From JAVVSR01 sp964604875 (GTDB lineage: Bacteria > Bacillota > Clostridia > Christensenellales > CAG-917): 44,047 bases of DNA. The DNA is taken from NCBI GenBank assembly GCA_964604875.1, contig CAZSAC010000008.1, positions 1 to 44,047 of the forward strand. Direction: 5' to 3'. The notes under the pieces are model-generated. The model did no database searches. It worked only from the letters and a program-made list of their open reading frames with translations, and was not told the DNA's origin. A program made the translations under genes and the position numbers. Below are positions 18,801 to 27,800 of this stretch, one piece after another (positions within the stretch are counted from its first letter, which is position 1; each line of letters opens with the position of its first letter).

Positions 18801-21800
18801 GATTTACTGGGCGCAAACTCCATTTTCGATTTGATTGGAGGAGCAAGCGCTTCTGCAAGCGCGGACCACGGACTAGAGCTTGGCTTTACAGGCTCCTCGA
18901 TTGCAATTACCATAACCGAAGAAATGGTGAAGATTTTGTTAGGTTTACTGCTTCCCGATTCGGCTTTGGCAAACATTCCTTTGTCGGCGTTCTTGGAAAT
19001 CCAATATCTCAACGATGAAGGTAAGCTTGACCTTGAAATTAACCTTAATGCAACCATATCCAAACTTTTAGGCGTTGACCTAAGCATCTATGATATTAAC
19101 TTTGACTTCCGCGCAGAAGATACCGATATGGTAACTTTACCCGCAGACCATACGACATATCCCGTAGTAATAGAACTCGGTATGGTGCCGCAAGTTAACG
19201 CAGAAGGCGAACCGATTATCGAAAATGGCAAACAGGTTACAAAGTTCGGTATTGTTTCTATACCTCTAAAGAGCGTATCTATAGGGCTTGACATTTCGTT
19301 GAATTCATTAATGCAAGCCGGCGCAGAGTATTCTGATGGCACTTTAGCCGGCTCCACGGTGGCTGAAAACGAAATCGCATTTACGGCTTTGTTGAAGGCG
19401 TTCTTTGGCGATATCGGAAATTTGTACGGCGGTATGTTCTTATACGATGAGGAAGGCAACCCCGCGACACAGATGTCAAGAGAGTTGGCTTTGCAAATCA
19501 ATGCCGAAATTAACCTTGCCGGCTTAATTGAAATTATCCAATCCGGCGATATTGCAAAACATATCGGAGAACTTTTACAAAACATTAACGCTAGCATTGA
19601 GCTTGTTAAGAAAGTTAGCGTTGTATCCGGCGGCGTAACCGTTTCTCAACCCGAGGACGTTTTACTTGGAATATACCTCGAAAGCGGTGACGTATATGTA
19701 TATCTTGAAGGCTTGGGAATGGCGAACATTCATATCGAACACGGCTTTATTGTTGAGTTAATCAGCGCATTGAGCAGTGGTTCGGCATCGAATGACAACG
19801 CTATGGTGACCGCGGAAGAAAAAGCAAGCAATATTGATATCGGCGCATTGTTAAGCGGTATCATTAAGAGCATCACCTTGGCAAACAAGGCGTTAACCAT
19901 TGTTTTGGTTGATGACTTTATCGAACCTCTTTTAAAGACGTTATTGCCCGATTCAGAATATGTTCAAGGTTTGGATATTCCCAACTTTGGCGCATATGCA
20001 AACGGCAACAGAGTTATGCTTGACCTAGGCGCATTTACGGATAGGACTAAAGGCTTGGTAGCGATTGATTTACAATTCTACGGCTTAAATGTTGGTGTTG
20101 ACGTTATGGCTCCTACTGTTGGGCTCCACGACGCTAATTCAACAAGCGGTGTAAAATCGCATCCTATAGAAACGAAAAACGAGTGGGTAACCTTTGGGGA
20201 AGGCACTAATAAATTTAGCGCAGAGCTTGCGCTTTGCCTAAGCCTTGGCTTGACAGGAAATACCCCCGCTACAGGTACGCGCTTAGGCGATATTTTGGGC
20301 GGTGTAGTTGGTGATTTGGATACAAGACTTATCCTCGACCACGACTTCATTATCGGAATTGACGTAAAAGCTTCGTTAGAGTTGGAGTTTGACCTTGTCA
20401 ATAAAACATTTAATATCAGCCAATTGGATTTAGCCGTATTGCTTTCAAAGATGACAAGCAACACGCCTTCCGAAACTGATGAATTATTGCTGGGTATCTA
20501 CTATTCCGACGTAAATGAAACTGCGTATATTGATGCTTCACACTTCTTCCAAAAGTATGTAAACGGCTCGGAAAATCCGTTTGTTAACAGCACGGCGACA
20601 GGGAAAATCGCAATAGACGGGATTAAGATTACCGATTTAATTAAATCGGCAACCGCTTCTGCAAAAGCTGATGAAAGCAACGCAATGGTTGCAGGAAACG
20701 GCGCTATGGCAGCGGCAGACCCCAATGCTGACAAACTTATTTCTGCGGCGGCAGCTTGGATTGAATTTGGACCCGACACAATGCTGGTCACGGTTACGAT
20801 GGGCTTAATTCAACAAATACTGGCGTTGGCGTTGCCCGATACCGATTTAGACGGTATGCTTCCCAATGCTGCGTTGAGAGTTGACGCGAGGGTAAATCCC
20901 ACACAGCTTTTAATCAATGTTGATATTTTGGATAAAGCGTATAACGACGTAATCGGCGTTCAAATCGGAATTTACGGTTTTGACCACGACGAACACGGCG
21001 GCGCAAAACGCTCGGATTTAAGCGTACATAACGAATATGTATCCGTGCTAAACGGCGTTGACTTGACGATTGGAGAAGGCGGCTTTAGAAAAATTGCAAC
21101 TTTAGATATCAACAGCTTAAAAGAAAAAGATATCGCAAACGGTATTAAGTTCCCGAATGACGTTCTAAACGTATCCTTGGCGCTTAAGTTAGGCTTTGAC
21201 GCGCAACAAATGGCTGGCGAAGGAGAAATCAGAGATTGGTCAAAATATTTGGCAGGTATCTTTGGTATGGACGCAAGTGAATTTGATATTCTTATCGATA
21301 TCCTCGGCTTTGAAGATATGGCAAGCAATTCTGAAGTGAAAATCACCATCGACGCAGCCATTAATCTTGCAAACCTTATCGACGGCTTTAAACTTGCCGG
21401 CACAGAAATTCAAGTTACTATTGAAACTTATAGCGACATCTTCTCGTCATCGTTGCACCCGAATGGAGAATCAGGCAAACTGATTATCACCTTAATCGGC
21501 GACGAGGGCGATGGAAAGAGTGGTATCTATATTGACTTTAGCAACTATAGAAATAAAGGAAAACATAAATTATCGCTTGACCTTATGGGTTTGATTGGCG
21601 GGCTCGGAAGCGCGGAAGCCGACACGGGTATTTTGGGTGAACAAATATTCAATATACTAAACGGCTTAATCGCTTCTGTAGAACTGGCCGATGGTAAACT
21701 TTCGGTTAATCTTGCTCAAAATGCGTTGGCGGCAGTATTTGAATTGTTGTTACCCGACCAAGATTTAGGCATTACTCCTCCTATGGGCGGCGGCGTATTT

Positions 21801-24800
21801 ATCGACTTTAGAAATCTTTATATAGGGGTAAATTTGGATTTCCACGAATTGGCGGACGATAACGTTACTCCTCGTGAAGAAATGATGCGTATCTCGCTTG
21901 GCGTTGGATATATTTCCTTGAATACACCCGACAGTTACGCTAGTGGAAGCTTTATCCCTGCAATTGAGCGCGCAGAATATAAGGATTTGACAAAACTAAA
22001 GATTGATATCGACTTATTGGGTGAGTTGACTTATACGGGTATCCGTTCAAGCGCGGCAACACCTCCTGTCGATTTAAGTCCTTTGTTTAAACTAATTCAA
22101 GTAAAAGGGCAACCGTTGCTTGAAAACCCGATGTTCCAATTACGTGTTGCAAATAATATGGGTACAACCTATGTTATCAATACGCACATTCACTTGGATT
22201 TAGAAAACTTCAACAATCTTAAGATTTCGCTTGAGGTTTGGGATACAGCCGACCCTGATAACTATGCTTTGATGATTGGCGCATATATCGACGGTTACGA
22301 CGTATATCTTGATTTAAGCTCTTTGGGTATCCCCAAGATTAAGCTTGGCGGTGTAAACTTAGGCGATCTTTTAGGCAACGCTCTCGGCGGATTGCTCGGC
22401 GGTAGCAGCGCAAGCGCATCGGCAAATAACGCAATGTCCACATCATCAGACGAAGGCGGTTTGGGCGGAGCGATTTTACAAGGCTATCCGTTGCCTTATA
22501 TTGCGTTGGTATTCCGTCCTGAAGTATTTGCGATAGGCATTAATGCCAAAATGATTGACGCAATCGTAAAACTTGCAACAGGTGTTAAGTCTGATGAGCC
22601 GTACTTGCCCGACTTTGGCGATATAGCGATTATCGGTGACAGCCGTACCTTCTTCGTACCTGAGGAAGATGCGTCCGAGGCAGAAAAAACAAATATTAAA
22701 GACCGTTACGCTGCAGTCTTATTGACTGCTGCAAACAGAGCGCAATACGCAAATAACTCTGTTTACTATAAGGTATTTGATGAGGAATTGCCCACTGGAT
22801 ATAACTTTATTATTAAGGGTTCTGAAAAACCTAATGCCGATTTGGAAAGCAATGTCAGCGGCGAGAAGTTGGAATATGTCTTAGTGCCATACAATGATAT
22901 AGGCGCAGGCACAAAATATATCAAAATAGGCGGAAAACTTCTTCCTGAACTTGCTATACGAGTTTCCGAAGGTTTCTATGGTACCATTAAGTTGAACGAC
23001 GTTCATATCAACGGTTACCTTGAGAACGCAAATTGGGAAACTGCTCAAGAAGTGTTTGACGACAGAATCGGAACAGGCGCGGCATACGGCGCTGATTGGG
23101 CTGAGGCTTATAACATTAAGACCGGTCAAATAGGGCTTGAAAAAATAAACTTAGGTTTAGATATCGGCTTGCATTTCTATACGCAAGAGTCCAAATACGG
23201 CGACGCCGACTATGCGGACAGCTTCCAGTTCTATCTAAGCAACTTGTTAAGCTCACTCTTGGGAAGACACGCCGCAACTGAGGACGGAACTTCTGCTAAT
23301 CCTTATTTAAACGACGGCTCGTTTGTTTTGAACACTCCCGACGATGTCATCGGCTATATTCTAAAAGTTAGAATTAGCGCAGATTTAAGCAAATTAATCA
23401 CTTCCACAGGCTTTAATATTGCCGGACTGTTGGAATCTGAAATTTTGTTGGAATTGCACATTGACGGAAACTTTACCAACACGTTGGTTTTAGGCGTTTA
23501 CAAACAAGCTAATGACGACGCATTCTATTTAGACTTAAAACAACTAGGTTTGCCTAAGATAAAACTATTCGGATTAGGCGCATTGTTGGCAGGTATTGGC
23601 TCTGCGGCGTCAGACTTGTTCAATTACGCTACGGCTACTGAAGACGTAACCGCGCCTCCTGCGTTTGCCGAAATAGCAATTGAAAACGGCAAAATCGAAG
23701 TTGCGCTGGAAATGGAAGTTTTGCGTCAATTATTCAAGACTCTCGGGTTGGAAACCAAAGATATGTATTTCCAACAGGGAAGCATTGTACAAAAATATAC
23801 GGCTATCGTAATCCGTGATGAAGATGAAAAAGTTAAGATGCAAATTCCGTTGCCCAATCTTGATACAATCAGATTGGCTGTAGATATTGCAGGCAAAATT
23901 AACAGCATTTCTTTGGAAATCGGCTTAGATAGTATCGGTACTGTAGCCGAACTTGAAATAGGCAACTTCAATGTGTCGCTCGGAGACGGTTTCTTTACGA
24001 CCGAGTTTGATAAGTTGAATGGCGATTACGCAGATGACTGGGGCGCAATCGTATTGTCGGATATCAATGGCGTAAGTATCGGAAACATCGTAACCGGCGC
24101 GTTAGACGGGCTTGATTTGGACTTATCCATCAGCCTAAATAAGAAGATAAGTTGTAAGACTGTCAATGGTACGGGAGGAATGAGTGGCACGACCAGCTCT
24201 TATACCCCAAGTTACACTACAATTCGTATTACGCGTACCAACGGCGACAGCACTAGAGCCGACGGTAAAAACTCGAATGGTGACTTGGTTTACGGTGGTA
24301 AACTTGCCGTAAACGTAGACATTAATAATAACGGGTCGAAAAGACACGCGGCGGTGTGGCTGTTCAATAACGCGATTTACGGTGATTTGGGTGAATTGGC
24401 GGGCGGCTTAACAGGCTTAGTAAGCGCTTTCTATGATTTAAGAAAGATGAAGTTTACAGACCTTAATATTGCCGAACTCGTTGCAGGAAGCGGTACGAAA
24501 AACACTAATAGTCAAGTTGCCGACCCGAACGCTAAGTTGCCTTCGACCGCAACTGCATCCGCGGAGGAAAAAGCATCTGTTTTGGATACCATCAAAAATT
24601 ATATCAAGGGTATTCAAATTAACTGGTGGTATAACACTTCCGTCGCAGTATATGGCACGAATACAGGCACCTACGGCGATCCTGCTATTTCAACCATAAG
24701 AGTTGACTTGGCTCCGCAAGGCATTAACGAATTGCTATGTTATGTTTACTATTTGTTGTTTGGACTTTATAAGGCAGGCTCGATAGAAAACTTAGATTTA

Positions 24801-27800
24801 AATAATATTCCTGCATTGACGAATGACGGTTATATCGGAATTGCCGAATTTAAGAAGCTAAGCTATGCAACAAAGATGCAAATTGTTCAAAACTCTGACG
24901 GGTCTGTAACCAGCGGTGAAAATATCCCTGTTGCAGAACGTGGGATTAAGTGTACCGACGCATACAAGGCTTGCCCGTATTATTTGCAAAAATTTGCAAC
25001 GGTATTGGTAGGTTCTCTGTTAAATACTACGGCGTTGAACGGCATTTTGGGCAACAACTTGGCAGTAGGTAACATCATCACCGAAATTATTACGGCTTTA
25101 TTACCTATACCGCTGTTAGACCAAAATAAACCCAGCTATGTTGAAATAGTTTTGGATAAGAACAGCCCGATGGGTATTTTAAGAGAAGTAGGCGTTCATA
25201 TCAATGCGGAACACTACAAGTACAGCGTTGCAACACCGGTTGCGGGCTCGACTATTATAACAAAACAAAGCGTTGCAGATGTCGATACTAACGTAGACAT
25301 TGGAAACGCAGAAGTTCTGATTCAACTTAACGGTATCTTTATGAGGTCGGTTTCCGGCGTCAACTGGTACAATAACATTGAAAAGGAACAAGCTGAACGC
25401 CTTGGAATCACGGGTGTATCGTCAAGCAACACAACTCCTTCTACTGATTTCGTGGTTGGAACAAAGTCGTATTTGGTTGCCGATGCGTTCAATCCTGTTG
25501 AGTTATCCTCCGGCGCGTTAAATAGCCCCACGGCATTGCCGCAACGTGTAGAAGCTACTTTCACCAACTATGACGACTTTGTCTATAACTACACCTCAAA
25601 AGGCGACAAAGACGCAATGGCTGGCAGCAACAACGATGAAAAGGCTTGGGCAGAACTCGGCGGTACAAAGATTATTTGGGACGTAAGTCACGTTAACTTA
25701 GTGCCCGGCTCAACCGATAGCTATATCTATGGTTATGCATTAAACAAACTTGTTGCGAAAGTTCCTGTTAAAGTTGGAACTTCCACCGGGTATATGAAAG
25801 TCGCAGGGTATGCTACAGGTTCGACAGCGGGCAGAATGCAACTCACGGTTTCGGATAAAATTGTCATCAACAATGAAAAGACCAGCTTATCTGAAAAATC
25901 CTTGACTGCATTGCCTTCCGTAATTCTAATTCAACAGAATAACGGCGAATATATGCTCTTAAGCAACGATTGCAAGGAAGCGGGTGTTTGGGCAACAAAA
26001 GATAGAAATATTGTGCCTGCAGCCGCATACGATGTTGCAAATATCAACAATCCCGCTTATTGGGAATTCTATACAAACGGAGCGACCTCTGTTGATTTAT
26101 CCACCTTCACGAAGACGGGCGGTACCTATGTCAAGACCGAAAACGGTGTTGAACAAAAATATGTGCTGAATTCTTCCACGGGCGAATATCAATACTGGGC
26201 AGACACCACTAAGGCTATGACCGCTGACGGCATATATTCTTTCGTTGAGAACTCAACCGAAGTATACAGCTTCTCATCATACGTCTATGACGTTGACGGA
26301 AACAGAGTTCACGCTATGGCGTCCACTCCTTATGTTGAATACAACGGAAAGAGAATACACGCAACAAACGGCTCATTCGGTTGGATAGACGGCGATAAGG
26401 ACGCAATCAGCTTGGGCGGCGATATTGAAACATCATTCTGGTATAAATCCGGCAAGACTGCGAAGATTGCTGTTTCCACCACAGTGGAATACGTAAACAA
26501 TAACGTAGTAAGAGGATATTTACCCGATGACGAAGAAAAATTCGGCGTATTAAACAATGGTTCCGCAGCAGATATGACGGCGAAATCTGTAAACATAGTC
26601 GAAAATATTTCTGCAATTGATACTATCCGCGTTGAGTTCAAGGGTGGAGAAATCAGAACGCTTTCTGTGGACAAATCCAAGTGGCAATTTGATTTCACAT
26701 ACGACGCAAAGAAATACTATAAAGGCGTTAAGGGTAACGCTATTGCTACTGTAAACTATTACAATGCTGATGGTTCTTTAGCGACAAAACAAATTAAGAT
26801 TCCGATTAACGTGTCTTCTTATGAAGTCGTCGGTTTAACCAACGAGACGGTAGCCTATAGTCAATATGACGAATTCACGAAGGAAAATATTCTGCCTTCA
26901 GAATTCTCAATCGACTTAAAACTATCGGCGGTACGCACTGAAACAGCAATTTGTAACAGAGACGACATTAGGGTTTATAACTCTTACGATGCGGCGGGCA
27001 ATCCGATTTACGATACTTTAACCTTGCCGAAGAACGTATCTGTTGACTCTAATATGTCAGTCACCGTCAAGGGCGAATACGGTAAAGAAGGCTTGACAAA
27101 ACAGGTATTCGATTTCAAGGTACAAATTACTTCTAAAAAGGTTGAGACAGTTTACTTGGCAGTGCAAAAAGATACCGATCCTACCTCCATTACCACAGTA
27201 ACGGCAGGATTTGCAGACGGCACTGTCGGAACGCTTGATATCGTAGGTGATCGCAAGGCGTTGGATAACCTCGACTTTACAAACGGCGGCATCTTTGAAA
27301 TTGAACTTAACGTCGGCAAGACGGGAAGACCGATAGCATTCAATCAAACGGTTAAGGCAGTTGTTAGAGTTTTAAGGGATCCCTTACACTCTAACATCAC
27401 GGCCTATTCTGCAGAGATGGAAAATGTCGCCACCGCAGAGAGCGAGCCTACTGAAGTTGAAGCAACATTCGACGAAGAAATTGTTTTCGACCCGTTATAT
27501 GATACTTTGGGAGCGGGCGAAAAGTATACGATTACCGTCGGCGGCGCTACAAAAGAGGTTGTTCTCTTGAAGAGCGATAAGATTGTGGTTGTTGCAGACT
27601 CTTCCGCAGACAACGTTATACGTTCTGTTGCGGGCGGCGTTTACGACAATGCTACCTTATGGTTTGTTGAAGCTGGGGTTACAAACACCGTTTATAAAGT
27701 CATCAACTCGAAACTTATTGTTATCGATAGACAAATTAGCGGCGATACCTTGAAGTTCTCAACGACCCCGACATTTAACCCTTACTTCTATGACCCGAAT

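Larger units (their letters stand above)
10071..25370 (+). repeat. About fifteen degenerate tandem protein modules in the giant lipoprotein
   Basis: The repeats are visible in the protein, not as DNA identity, so the duplications are old. Each unit has a strand ending Leu-Gly-x-Tyr, a Gly-Gly-Asp-like turn, Val-Tyr-x-Asp-Leu-Ser-x-Leu-Gly and often Pro-Lys-Ile-Lys-Leu. A Leu-rich helix follows, then a linker such as Ser-Ala-Ser-Ala and an amphipathic helix ending Leu-Leu-Pro-Asp. Leu/Val-Pro-Asp (or Asn) falls at 957, 1954, 2439, 3047, 3378, 3674 and 3980, which is 73-103 residues after the Tyr of the same unit. The constant phase supports real homologous modules. Unit length, Tyr to Tyr, ranges from 256 to 483; most of the excess comes from inserts. 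Confidence 0.8.

Noticed and set aside
13199..22000. Several minus-strand ORFs of 100-170 codons opposite the giant gene
   Set aside because: They are by-products of the giant gene's regular codon pattern: no SD, no family pattern and no promoter.
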